Assembly (NCBI GenBank): GCA_030750975.1
Contig: JASMHC010000014.1
Location: forward strand, 124,001 to 188,000
Length of the DNA stretch: 64,000 nucleotides
Direction of reading: 5' to 3'
DNA from: Paracoccaceae bacterium
GTDB taxonomy: Bacteria; Pseudomonadota; Alphaproteobacteria; Rhodobacterales; Rhodobacteraceae
Under the pieces are notes generated by a model. It saw nothing but the letters and a program-made list of their open reading frames with translations, did no database searches and was not told the origin of the DNA. Shown piece after piece: positions 32,922-41,629 of the stretch (within the stretch, counting starts at the first letter, position 1; each line of letters starts with the position of its first letter). Made by a program: the position numbers and the translations under genes.

Positions 32922-32961
32922 AAAAACCGGGGCGGCACCTAAAGCAGGGGCCGCCCTTTTT
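32922..32961. terminator. Bidirectional Rho-independent terminator
   Basis: An 11-bp stem with one mismatch (32930-32940 with 32946-32956) and an AAAGC loop is followed on the plus strand by TTTTT (32957-32961). On the minus strand CGG and TTTTT (32922-32926) follow the stem. It closes the DUF1127-sRNA transcript and also the convergent 84-residue gene. Confidence 0.88.
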
Positions 32962-32968
32962 CATGGCC

Positions 32969-33223
32969 TCAATGCACCAGCCGCCGGCGGCCCCGCCGCC
33001 CCGGACTGGCCGGCCAGGAACACGAAACCAGACAATCGCGGAACACCTCGGCCGAACGGGTCCGCGCCCGGTCGGGCAGGTCATCCAGCCCCCGCACCGC
33101 CGCCTCGCGCGCCGATACCCCTTCGGGCAACCCCAACACCCATTGCAGAAACTCCATCCGCGCCGCGGTCTCGCCCAGCTTCGGATCGCGCTGCAGGACC
33201 GCCCAGATTTCTTTCACTTCCAT
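32969..33223 (-). CDS. Small hypothetical protein downstream of a cobalamin riboswitch
   Basis: An 84-residue reading frame, not recognised. It is hydrophilic, has no signal peptide or membrane helix, and ends in a basic PGRRGRRRLVH tail. It has a credible GCGAGGGGC upstream of ATG and is the only frame between the riboswitch and the two-way terminator, which argues that it is real. Its control suggests a role when B12 is scarce, or in B12 or cobalt handling, but that is inference. The alternative is that it is a remnant and the riboswitch is left without a target. Confidence 0.5.
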   Translation of the reverse strand: MEVKEIWAVLQRDPKLGETAARMEFLQWVLGLPEGVSAREAAVRGLDDLPDRARTRSAEVFRDCLVSCSWPASPGRRGRRRLVH

Positions 33224-33323
33224 GACAAAGCCCCTCGCTTTGAACGCGGCGGGTGAACAACGGAAAGCGGATCAGATCTCAGCCCGCGCCCCGTCCCGCC
33301 CACCGCAGGTTGACACAAACCAA

Positions 33324-33515
33324 GGCTGGTTTCCGGGCTTGGGGCGGGCGGTCCAGCGACCCGAAACGACACCTTCCCGACCCGAGGGTCAGTGGCCTTG
33401 GCGTTTCATCCCACCCTCACCGTTGCGGGGGCAGCGCCGGATTCGCACCGGCTTCCCAATTCTCCCTCAAACGAGGGCACCTTGATGCCGGAACTGTGCC
33501 GCAGAAAACCAAGCC
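33324..33515 (-). promoter_or_regulatory. Cobalamin (AdoCbl-type) riboswitch
   Basis: The B12 box is unmistakable on the minus strand at 33422-33452: GCCGGTGCGAATCCGGC followed by GCTGCCCCCGCAAC. Closing helix P1 can form between GGCTTGGTTT (33506-33515) and AAACCAGCC (33324-33332), with GGTGCCC and CGGGAAGGTG elements between. The GC-rich stretch that follows could sequester the ribosome site of the small ORF starting at 33223. It is about 100 bp ahead of that start. Confidence 0.9.
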
Positions 33516-33543
33516 TCTCAAGCCGAAATACGACGCTTTCCTG

Positions 33544-33617
33544 TTTCTTTTGTCCGGTAAATATCTCGGGGGTGAAACCAGCCACGAAACGTGGCTGGTA
33601 AGGGGGCAGCGCCCCCT
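33544..33617 (-). repeat. 3'-UTR repeat element, copy C (after uvrD)
   Basis: Gene-sense order on the minus strand is AGGGGGC/GCCCCCT hairpin (33601-33617), a perfect 10-bp hairpin ACCAGCCACG with its complement (33577-33599), then CCCCCGAGATATTT and an A-rich end. It is the most diverged of the four copies. It lies about 60 bp after the uvrD stop and just upstream of the riboswitch. Confidence 0.65.
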
Positions 33618-33678
33618 CAGCGCCACCGCCTGAAGCGCTTCAAAATCAACCTGTCTCTTACGCTAGTCCCGAAATGCG

Positions 33679-36018
33679 TCAGAACGGCACGTCATCCGCG
33701 CCCATGATGTATTTCGCCACCACTTTCTTGGTGCCCGCCTTTTCAAAGGCGATTTCCAGCTTGTCGCCCTCAATCGCCACAATCGCCCCGTATCCAAATT
33801 TCTGGTGAAACACCCGTTCACCAATCCCGTAGGCACTGACCGCTTCAAGATCGATCACCGTGTTGCGCGGGGCCTGCGGCTGGGCAACCGGCCGGTTTCC
33901 CGCCCGTTCCTGCATCCGACGCCACCCGGGCGAGTTATACCCGTCCGCCGCCGCCGCCCGCGTCTCAACCGTCGAGGCCGCCCCGTACCCGCCGCCGTAA
34001 AGCCCCGGAGGGGTCAGCACATCGACATGGTCTTCCGGCAATTCGTCGATAAACCGCGACGGCATCGAGGATAGCCACTGCCCGAAGACCCGCCGGTTTC
34101 CGGCAAAGGAAATCGTGCACACCTCTTCGGCCCGCGTGATCCCGACATAGGCCAGCCGACGCTCTTCTTCCAACCCCTTAAGCCCGCTTTCATCCATCGA
34201 GCGCTGTGAAGGAAACAGCCCGTCTTCCCAACCCGGCAGAAACACAGCCGGAAACTCCAGCCCCTTGGCCGCATGCAGCGTCATGATGCTGACCTTTTCC
34301 CCGGCCTCGTCGCTTTCATTGTCCATGATCAGGCTGACATGTTCGAGAAAACCTTGCAGATTCTCGAAACTTTCCAGCGCCTTGACCAATTCCTTAAGGT
34401 TCTCCAGCCGCCCCGGAGCCTCGGGCGTCTTGTCGTTCTGCCACATGGTGGTATAGCCGCTTTCGTCAAGGATCACCTCGGCCAGTTCCATATGGTTCAT
34501 GCCCGCGTCACCGGTCAAACGGCCCCACCGCGCCAGATCGGTGATCAGCCTGGCCAGCTCTTTCGCCCCCTTGCCCTTGATCAGCCCCTCGTCCACGGCA
34601 ATCGCCGCGCCGTCGATCAGGGACACACCGTTTTGTCGTGCGCACATCTGAATGGTCTGCTGCGCTTTGTCGCCAAGGCCGCGCTTCGGCGTGTTCACAA
34701 TCCGCTCGAACGCCAGATCATCGGCCGGCGACACCACCAGCCGGAAATAGGCCATCGCATCGCGTATTTCCATCCGCTCGTAAAACCTTGGCCCGCCGAT
34801 CACCCGATAGGGCAGACCGATAGTCAGGAAACGGTCCTCAAAGGCCCGCATCTGGTGGCTGGCGCGGACAAGGATGGCCATTTCATCCAGCGAAACCGGC
34901 CGCATCCCCCGCGTGCCGCGCTGCATGGATTCAATTTCCTCGCCCACCCAGCGCGCTTCCTCGTCGCCATCCCAATGCCCGATCAGCCGAACCTTCTCGC
35001 CGCCCGCTTTCTCGGTGAACAGCTCTTTGCCCAACCGCCCCTTATTGCCACGGATCACCCCCGAAGCCGCCGCCAGAATATGCTCGGTCGAGCGATAATT
35101 CTGCTCGAGCCGCACAACCTTGGCACCTTTGAAATCCTTCTCGAATTTCAGGATATTGCCCACCTCGGCCCCGCGCCAGCCATAGATCGACTGGTCGTCA
35201 TCGCCGACGCAGCAAATATTCTTATGCCCCGCCGCCAACAGCCGCAGCCACAGATACTGGGCCACATTGGTGTCCTGATATTCGTCCACAAGGATAAAAC
35301 GGAACCAGCGTTGATACTGCGCCAGCACATCCTCGTGCTTTTGGAAGATCACCACCATATGCAGCAGCAGATCGCCGAAATCGACCGCGTTCAGCTCGCG
35401 CAGGCGCTGCTGATATTGCCCGTACAACTCGATGCCGCGATTGTTATAGGCCGCAGCTTCTGACGCCGGAACCTTGTCGGGCGTCCATGCGCGGTTTTTC
35501 CAATTATCGATGACACCTGCCAATTGCCGGGCCGGCCAGCGCTTGTCGTCGATATTGGCGGCCCGCACCAACTGCCTCAAAAGCCGCATGCCATCGTCCA
35601 TATCCAGTATGGTGAAGTTCGATTTCAGCCCGACTAGTTCCGCATGACGACGCAGCAGTTTCACGCAGATCGAATGAAAGGTGCCCATCCACGGCATGCC
35701 CTCGATCGCCTGCCCCAAATGCCGCCCCACGCGGGTCTTCATCTCGCGGGCGGCCTTGTTGGTAAAAGTCACCGCAAGAATTTCATTCGGCGCGGCGCGG
35801 CCCGTGTTCAGCAGATGCGCGATGCGTGTGGTCAGCGCCTTGGTTTTCCCGGTCCCCGCGCCCGCCAGCATCAGGACCGGCCCGTCAAGCGCTTCAACCG
35901 CCTCGCGCTGGGCGGCGTTCAACTCATCCAGATAGGGCGCAGGCCCGCCTCGCGCCGCCATCGCCCGCGCCGATAAAGACGCCCCTTCGAACGCATCGAA
36001 TTCATCATACTCAGTCAT
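33679..36018 (-). CDS. uvrD: ATP-dependent DNA helicase UvrD/PcrA
   Basis: A 779-residue superfamily 1A 3'-5' helicase for excision and mismatch repair. Walker A AGAGTGKTKALTTRIA is at about residues 52-67, Walker B VDEYQDTN at about 246, with QNYRSTEHIL and VSIMTLHAAKGLEFPAVF (motif V/VI region) following. The C-terminal GERVFHQKFGYGAIVAIEGDK resembles the Tudor-like tail of PcrA/UvrD. A LexA box lies 41 bp upstream of the start, so SOS induction is likely. UvrD versus PcrA naming is a convention here. Confidence 0.96.
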   Translation of the reverse strand: MTEYDEFDAFEGASLSARAMAARGGPAPYLDELNAAQREAVEALDGPVLMLAGAGTGKTKALTTRIAHLLNTGRAAPNEILAVTFTNKAAREMKTRVGRHLGQAIEGMPWMGTFHSICVKLLRRHAELVGLKSNFTILDMDDGMRLLRQLVRAANIDDKRWPARQLAGVIDNWKNRAWTPDKVPASEAAAYNNRGIELYGQYQQRLRELNAVDFGDLLLHMVVIFQKHEDVLAQYQRWFRFILVDEYQDTNVAQYLWLRLLAAGHKNICCVGDDDQSIYGWRGAEVGNILKFEKDFKGAKVVRLEQNYRSTEHILAAASGVIRGNKGRLGKELFTEKAGGEKVRLIGHWDGDEEARWVGEEIESMQRGTRGMRPVSLDEMAILVRASHQMRAFEDRFLTIGLPYRVIGGPRFYERMEIRDAMAYFRLVVSPADDLAFERIVNTPKRGLGDKAQQTIQMCARQNGVSLIDGAAIAVDEGLIKGKGAKELARLITDLARWGRLTGDAGMNHMELAEVILDESGYTTMWQNDKTPEAPGRLENLKELVKALESFENLQGFLEHVSLIMDNESDEAGEKVSIMTLHAAKGLEFPAVFLPGWEDGLFPSQRSMDESGLKGLEEERRLAYVGITRAEEVCTISFAGNRRVFGQWLSSMPSRFIDELPEDHVDVLTPPGLYGGGYGAASTVETRAAAADGYNSPGWRRMQERAGNRPVAQPQAPRNTVIDLEAVSAYGIGERVFHQKFGYGAIVAIEGDKLEIAFEKAGTKKVVAKYIMGADDVPF

Positions 36019-36058
36019 GCCCGCACCCTAACCAAGCCCGTTTCAAAAAGAAAGAGAC

Positions 36059-36073
36059 GTTCTTGCAATGTTC
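36059..36073 (-). promoter_or_regulatory. LexA (SOS) box upstream of uvrD
   Basis: The sequence GTTCTTGCAATGTTC on the plus strand is a perfect GTTC-N7-GTTC direct repeat, the recognised LexA site of alphaproteobacteria such as Rhodobacter. It lies 41-55 bp before the uvrD start codon, a normal distance for promoter overlap. The divergent hydroxy-acid dehydrogenase gene starts 118 bp away. Confidence 0.75.
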
Positions 36074-36190
36074 TTACCCGCTTCATCCTGCCAATAACAC
36101 GTCCGAGGGTGCGCCCAAATAAGCGACGTCGGCAGCGCCCCGCGATCTCAGCCTTGTTGCATTTCACGCCATTCTCAAGAACATATCCCG

Positions 36191-37324
36191 ATGAGCATCG
36201 AAACACGCTTCATGGATATCGCCGATCTCAAGGCCCGCGCCAAACGGCGCCTGCCGCATTTCGTGTGGGAATTCCTCGACAGCGGCACCGGTCAGGAACA
36301 GACCAAATCGCGCAACCGCGCCGCGCTGGATCAAGTCCTGCTGACCCCGTCCATCCTGCACGGGGAAATCACCCCCGATCTGACCGCGACATTCCTTGCC
36401 AAAACCTATGCCCTTCCCATCGGCATTGCCCCTGTGGGCATGTCCGGCCTGATCTGGCCGCGGGCCGAGCATCATCTTTCCTGCGCCGCAACCGCGCTGA
36501 ACATCCCCTATACGCTGTCCAACATGGCCGCCGAAACGCCCGAGGCCATCGGCCCGAACCTGAACGGCAACGGCTGGTTCCAGCTTTACCCGCCCCGCGA
36601 TCCGGTCATCCGCGCCGATCTGCTGAAACGCGCGCGCGACTGCGGTTTTTCAACCCTAGTCTTCACCGTTGATATCCCCGTGGCCAGCCGGCGCGAACGC
36701 CAGATCCGGTCAGGCCTGACCCAGCCGCCGAAACTCAGCCCGCGGATCATTGCCCAATCGGCCATCCGCCCCGCCTGGGCGCTTGGCATGCTGGCCCACG
36801 GCAAACCGCATATGAAAACGCTGGATGCCTATACCGCGAACAGCGGCAAACCGAATTCGCCCACGCAGCATATCGGCTATCAGATGCGCGTCGCACCCGA
36901 CTGGACCTATCTGCGTAAGCTGCGCGATCTCTGGGACGGGCCGCTGATCGTCAAGGGTGTTCTCGATCCCGCCACCATCCCCGAGCTTCAAAGCCATGGG
37001 GCCGACGCAATCTGGGTCTCGAACCATGCCGGACGCCAATTTGATGCTGCCCCGGCAACCATCGAGGTCTTGCCGCACATCCGCGCCGCCACCGATCTGC
37101 CGCTGATTTGCGACGGCGGGGCCGAAAGCGGCCTCGACATCTTGCGTGCTTTTGCGATGGGGGCGGATTTTGTCATGATGGGCCGGTCCTGGCACTATGC
37201 CATTGCCGCGCTCGGACCGCGCGGCATTGCCCATTTCGCCGGTATCGTGAAAAACGATCTGATCGCCAATATGGGCCAGCTGGGCCTAAGCCGCCCTGAT
37301 CAGGCCAAAACCCGCCTGCGTTAA
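36191..37324 (+). CDS. FMN-dependent alpha-hydroxy-acid dehydrogenase (LldD-like)
   Basis: A 377-residue FMN TIM-barrel enzyme that oxidises L-2-hydroxy acids such as L-lactate or glycolate, usually at the inner membrane. Family features: FDSGTGQE-type start (EFLDSGTGQEQTKSRN), the FMN region PIGIAPVGMSGLIWP, the substrate/catalytic motif SNHAGRQFD (histidine base and arginine) and the C-terminal DGGAESGLDILRAFAMGADFVMMGR. An in-frame ATG seven codons later (36212) is a possible alternative start. L-lactate is the commonest substrate, but specificity is not fixed by what is visible. Confidence 0.9.
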   Translation: MSIETRFMDIADLKARAKRRLPHFVWEFLDSGTGQEQTKSRNRAALDQVLLTPSILHGEITPDLTATFLAKTYALPIGIAPVGMSGLIWPRAEHHLSCAATALNIPYTLSNMAAETPEAIGPNLNGNGWFQLYPPRDPVIRADLLKRARDCGFSTLVFTVDIPVASRRERQIRSGLTQPPKLSPRIIAQSAIRPAWALGMLAHGKPHMKTLDAYTANSGKPNSPTQHIGYQMRVAPDWTYLRKLRDLWDGPLIVKGVLDPATIPELQSHGADAIWVSNHAGRQFDAAPATIEVLPHIRAATDLPLICDGGAESGLDILRAFAMGADFVMMGRSWHYAIAALGPRGIAHFAGIVKNDLIANMGQLGLSRPDQAKTRLR

Positions 37325-37782
37325 TTCGCGGTCAGGTCCTTGGGCATCGCATCATAGGCCGATTGCGCATCCACGACCGGCAGGCCGGTCTTGATCCACC
37401 CCGTCCCGCGCGGTCCGCCCAGCATCCCCTCGGCCACATCCTGAACGCGGGTGATGCCGTTTTCGGCCAGAACCTTCATCAACTGCGCGGTCCGGCTGCC
37501 GGTGCGGCAGATAATGGCAATATCCTTATCGGGGTTGCGGTCCAGAACCGCCATCAGATAGCCGCCGAATCTTTCGTCCTGCATATTCAGAAGCCACGCG
37601 CCATCCGCCACGCCGGTTGCCATCCACTCATCCGGGCGCCGCACATCGATCAGAATCAGGTTTCCCTGTTCCATCGCGGCATAGGCGTCGGTTGCGGTCA
37701 GCACATGGTCGGAAGCAAAGAGGACGGTGGGCGAAGCAGCAGCGATGGTCGCGGCAAAAAGGACATGGCGTCGGTTAAGCAT
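37321..37782 (-). CDS. Exported rhodanese-like protein
   Basis: A 153-residue protein with an N-terminal signal peptide (RRHVLFAATIAAASPTVLFAS) and a single rhodanese domain. The active-site loop reads ICRTGSRT with the catalytic cysteine near residue 97, and the domain start is LILIDVRRPDEW. It would act as a periplasmic sulfurtransferase or thiol-redox protein; substrate unknown. The stop overlaps the 3' end of the convergent hydroxy-acid dehydrogenase by 4 bp. Confidence 0.85.
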   Translation of the reverse strand: MLNRRHVLFAATIAAASPTVLFASDHVLTATDAYAAMEQGNLILIDVRRPDEWMATGVADGAWLLNMQDERFGGYLMAVLDRNPDKDIAIICRTGSRTAQLMKVLAENGITRVQDVAEGMLGGPRGTGWIKTGLPVVDAQSAYDAMPKDLTAN

Positions 37783-37970
37783 GGCAAATATTCCGTTTTT
37801 TGACTATAAGTGGATTACATGCGAGGCTCCGGCGATCAAGTCACAATAAAGCGAACCCTGTTTTGAATTCGATTCACGCGAATATTTATCGATATTTTAT
37901 TGAGTTTGGCAATTTTATCTCATATTGCTGCAAGTGCGAAATCACTTGCCCTGCCTTTCAATCCCCGGCA

Positions 37971-37982
37971 GTTAGCGCTAAC
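37971..37982. promoter_or_regulatory. Perfect palindrome GTTAGCGCTAAC upstream of pyc
   Basis: A 12-bp perfect palindrome of the LacI-family operator type (central CG, GTTA/TAAC arms), 98 bp before the pyc start codon. It sits in a 298-bp gap whose first half is A/T-rich. No LacI-type gene is in the window, so the regulator is unknown. Confidence 0.5.
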
Positions 37983-38080
37983 AGGGGCGAAGTGGAAGGC
38001 ATCGCTACGCAATCCTACGCATTGTTCATGCGCAGGAATCATCTTAATCGTGACGCCACGTCAAAACCTGGAGGCCCTCG

Positions 38081-41000
38081 ATGACCGAGTTCAACAAAAT
38101 CCTGATTGCCAACCGTGGCGAAATTGCCATTCGCGTGATGCGGGCCGCCAACGAGATGGGCAAGAAAACCGTGGCCGTCTTCGCCGAAGAGGACAAGCTG
38201 GGTTTGCACAGGTTCAAAGCGGACGAGGCCTATCGCATCGGCGAAGGCATGGGACCGGTCGCCGCCTATCTGTCGATTGACGAAATCATCCGCGTCGCCA
38301 AGGAATGCGGTGCCGATGCGATCCACCCGGGCTATGGCCTGCTGTCGGAAAACCCCGAATTCGTCGATGCCTGTGAAAAGAACGGCATCACCTTTATCGG
38401 TCCCAAGGCGGCCACCATGCGCGCACTTGGCGACAAGGCCTCGGCCCGCAAAGTGGCAATCCAGGCCGGTGTTCCGGTCATCCCCGCCACCGAGGTGCTG
38501 GGCGACGATATGGATGCGATCCGCGCCGAAGCCGCCGAAATCGGTTATCCGCTGATGCTCAAAGCCTCATGGGGCGGCGGCGGGCGCGGGATGCGCCCGA
38601 TCATGGGCGAAGACGAGGTCGAGGAAAAAGTGCTCGAAGGCCGCCGCGAAGCCGAAGCCGCCTTTGGCAATGGCGAAGGCTATCTTGAAAAGATGATCAC
38701 CCGCGCCCGCCACGTCGAGGTGCAGATCCTCGGCGACAAACACGGCGGCATGTATCACCTTTACGAACGCGATTGCTCGGTCCAGCGCCGCAACCAAAAA
38801 GTCGTCGAACGCGCCCCTGCCCCCTATCTCAGCGAAGCCCAGCGCGAAGAAATCTGCGAACTGGGCCGCAAGATCTGCGCCCATGTGAACTATGAATGCG
38901 CGGGCACGGTCGAATTCCTGATGGATATGGAAACCGGCAAGTTTTACTTCATCGAGGTGAACCCCCGCGTGCAGGTCGAACACACCGTCACCGAGGAAGT
39001 CACGGGCATCGACATCGTGCAGGCGCAAATCCTGATCGCCGAGGGCAAATCCATCGCCGAAGCCACCGGCAAGGCGTCTCAGTATGACGTGCGCCTGAAC
39101 GGCCACGCGCTGCAAACGCGGATCACAACCGAAGACCCGCAAAACAACTTCATCCCCGATTATGGCCGCATCACCGCCTATCGCTCGGCCACCGGCATGG
39201 GCATCCGTCTGGATGGTGGCACGGCTTACGCGGGCGGCGTCATCACCCGCTACTACGATTCGCTGCTGACCAAGATCACCGCCTGGGCACCAACCCCGGA
39301 CAAGGCGATTGCCCGCATGGACCGTGCCTTACGCGAATTCCGCATTCGCGGGGTCAGCACCAATATCGCCTTTGTCGAGAACCTGCTGAAACACCCGACC
39401 TTCCTGTCGAACCAATACAGCACCAAGTTTATCGACGAAACACCGGCGCTGTTCAAATTCTCCAAGCGTCGCGACCGTGGCACCAAGGTACTGACCTATA
39501 TCGCCGACATCTCGGTCAACGGCCACCCCGAGACCGAAGGCCGCGCCGAACCTGCCGCAGACCTGAAACCGGCCCGCGTGCCCGAGCTGCGCGCCGAACC
39601 GGCCTATGGCACCCGCAACCTGCTGGAAGACAAAGGCCCGCAGGCTGTCGCCGACTGGATGAAAGCACAAAAGCAACTGCTGATCACCGACACCACCATG
39701 CGCGACGGCCACCAGTCTTTGCTGGCCACCCGCATGCGCTCGATCGACATGATCAAGGTGGCGCCGGCCTATGCCGCCAACCTGCCGCAACTGTTCAGCG
39801 TCGAATGCTGGGGCGGTGCCACCTTCGACGTCGCCTACCGTTTCTTGCAGGAATGCCCATGGCAGCGCCTGCGCGACCTGCGCGCCGCCATGCCCAACAT
39901 CATGACACAAATGCTGCTGCGCGCCTCGAACGGGGTTGGCTACACAAACTATCCCGACAACGTCGTGCAGGAATTTGTACGACAGGCGGCCGAAACCGGC
40001 GTCGATGTTTTCCGCGTGTTCGACAGCCTGAACTGGGTGGAAAACATGCGCGTGGCAATGGACGCGGTTGTCGATGCAGGCAAGGTTTGCGAAGGCACCG
40101 TCTGCTACACCGGAGATATCCTGAACCCCGACCGCGCCAAGTATGACCTGAAATACTATGTCGGCATGGCCAAAGAGCTTGAGGCCGCAGGCGCCCATGT
40201 CCTTGGCATCAAGGATATGGCGGGTTTGCTGAAACCGGCGGCCGCCCGCCAGTTGTTCAAGGCACTGAAAGACGAGGTCGGCCTGCCGATCCATTTCCAC
40301 ACCCACGACACCGCCGGCATCGCCTCGGGCACCATCATCGCGGCGTCCGAAGCCGGTGTGGATGCGGTTGACTGCGCGATGGACAGCTTCTCGGGCAATA
40401 CCTCGCAGGCCACCCTCGGCACCGTGGTCGAATCGCTAAGCTTCACCGAGCGGGACACGGGGCTGGATATCGGCGCGATCCGCGAAATCTCAAACTACTT
40501 TGAGGCAGTGCGCGGCCAATACGCCGCCTTTGAAAGCGGCCTGCAAGCGCCTGCGTCCGAGGTATACCTGCACGAAATGCCCGGCGGCCAGTTTACCAAC
40601 CTCAAGGCACAGGCCCGCAGCCTCGGGCTTGAGGAACGCTGGCACGAAGTGGCGCAAGCCTATGCCGATGTGAACCAGATGTTCGGCGATATCGTCAAAG
40701 TCACCCCCTCGTCCAAGGTCGTGGGCGATATGGCCCTGATGATGGTCAGCCAGGGCCTGACACGGGCTGACGTGGAAAACCCCGAACGCGATGTCAGCTT
40801 TCCGGATTCGGTCATTGATATGATGAAGGGCAATCTTGGCCAGCCGCCGGGTGGTTTTCCCGCTCCGATCATCAGCAAGGTGCTGAAAGACGAAGTCCCC
40901 AATCTTGAACGTCCCGGCAAACACCTGCCGCCGGTCGATCTTGAACAGGTGCGGGCCGAGGTCTCGAAACAGCTTGAAGGCAAGACGGTCGATGACGAGG

Positions 41001-41521
41001 ATCTGAACGGCTATCTGATGTATCCCAAGGTGTTCCTTGATTACATGGGCCGCCACCGCACCTATGGACCGGTCCGCACCCTGCCGACCCGCACATTCTT
41101 TTACGGCATGGAACCGGGCGAAGAGATCACAGCCGAAATCGACCCGGGCAAGACATTGGAAATCCGCCTGCAAGCCATCGGCGAAACCAATGATGACGGC
41201 GAGGTGAAAGTGTTCTTCGAACTCAACGGCCAGCCGCGCACCATCCGCGTGCCGAACCGCAAGATCAAGGCGACCACGGCGGCCCGCCCGAAAGCGGAAG
41301 CGGGCAACGCCAACCATATCGGCGCCCCGATGCCGGGTGTTGTCGCCAGCGTGGCGGTTACGGCGGGCCAACAGGTGCACGAAGGCGATCTGCTGCTGAC
41401 CATCGAAGCGATGAAGATGGAGACGGGCTTGCATGCCGAACGCGATGCGGTGGTGAAAGCGGTCCACATCCAACCGGGCGGCCAGATCGACGCCAAGGAC
41501 CTGCTGATCGAACTGGACTAG
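38081..41521 (+). CDS. pyc: Pyruvate carboxylase
   Basis: A 1146-residue biotin enzyme carboxylating pyruvate to oxaloacetate, of normal length for the single-chain form. Biotin carboxylase domain at about 1-450 (KILIANRGEIAIRVMRAA; KASWGGGGRGMR; FIEVNPRVQVEHTVTE). Carboxyltransferase domain at about 525-810 (TTMRDGHQSLLATR; IHFHTHDTAG). Then an allosteric/linker region, and a biotinyl domain ending with EAMKMET, whose lysine carries biotin. It stands alone, with a rho-independent terminator 28 bp downstream and a LacI-type palindrome upstream. Confidence 0.98.
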   Translation: MTEFNKILIANRGEIAIRVMRAANEMGKKTVAVFAEEDKLGLHRFKADEAYRIGEGMGPVAAYLSIDEIIRVAKECGADAIHPGYGLLSENPEFVDACEKNGITFIGPKAATMRALGDKASARKVAIQAGVPVIPATEVLGDDMDAIRAEAAEIGYPLMLKASWGGGGRGMRPIMGEDEVEEKVLEGRREAEAAFGNGEGYLEKMITRARHVEVQILGDKHGGMYHLYERDCSVQRRNQKVVERAPAPYLSEAQREEICELGRKICAHVNYECAGTVEFLMDMETGKFYFIEVNPRVQVEHTVTEEVTGIDIVQAQILIAEGKSIAEATGKASQYDVRLNGHALQTRITTEDPQNNFIPDYGRITAYRSATGMGIRLDGGTAYAGGVITRYYDSLLTKITAWAPTPDKAIARMDRALREFRIRGVSTNIAFVENLLKHPTFLSNQYSTKFIDETPALFKFSKRRDRGTKVLTYIADISVNGHPETEGRAEPAADLKPARVPELRAEPAYGTRNLLEDKGPQAVADWMKAQKQLLITDTTMRDGHQSLLATRMRSIDMIKVAPAYAANLPQLFSVECWGGATFDVAYRFLQECPWQRLRDLRAAMPNIMTQMLLRASNGVGYTNYPDNVVQEFVRQAAETGVDVFRVFDSLNWVENMRVAMDAVVDAGKVCEGTVCYTGDILNPDRAKYDLKYYVGMAKELEAAGAHVLGIKDMAGLLKPAAARQLFKALKDEVGLPIHFHTHDTAGIASGTIIAASEAGVDAVDCAMDSFSGNTSQATLGTVVESLSFTERDTGLDIGAIREISNYFEAVRGQYAAFESGLQAPASEVYLHEMPGGQFTNLKAQARSLGLEERWHEVAQAYADVNQMFGDIVKVTPSSKVVGDMALMMVSQGLTRADVENPERDVSFPDSVIDMMKGNLGQPPGGFPAPIISKVLKDEVPNLERPGKHLPPVDLEQVRAEVSKQLEGKTVDDEDLNGYLMYPKVFLDYMGRHRTYGPVRTLPTRTFFYGMEPGEEITAEIDPGKTLEIRLQAIGETNDDGEVKVFFELNGQPRTIRVPNRKIKATTAARPKAEAGNANHIGAPMPGVVASVAVTAGQQVHEGDLLLTIEAMKMETGLHAERDAVVKAVHIQPGGQIDAKDLLIELD

Positions 41522-41549
41522 ACCGGCGCGACGAACCCGACACTAAATT

Positions 41550-41572
41550 TGGGGGATACCCCCCCATTTTTT
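41550..41572 (+). terminator. Rho-independent terminator after pyc
   Basis: TGGGGG (41550-41555) pairs with CCCCCA (41561-41566) and is followed by six T residues (41567-41572). It lies 28 bp after the pyc stop codon. Confidence 0.8.
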
Positions 41573-41629
41573 CGTGGCCAAATCTGCTTTGTCATGTCTT
41601 TCTGGGCAGCAAAAACCATGAGGCCCGCC

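Noticed and set aside
37905-37920. FNR-like box TTGA-N6-CAAT upstream of pyc
   Set aside because: The second half should be TCAA; the site lacks it and is probably chance in an A/T-rich stretch.
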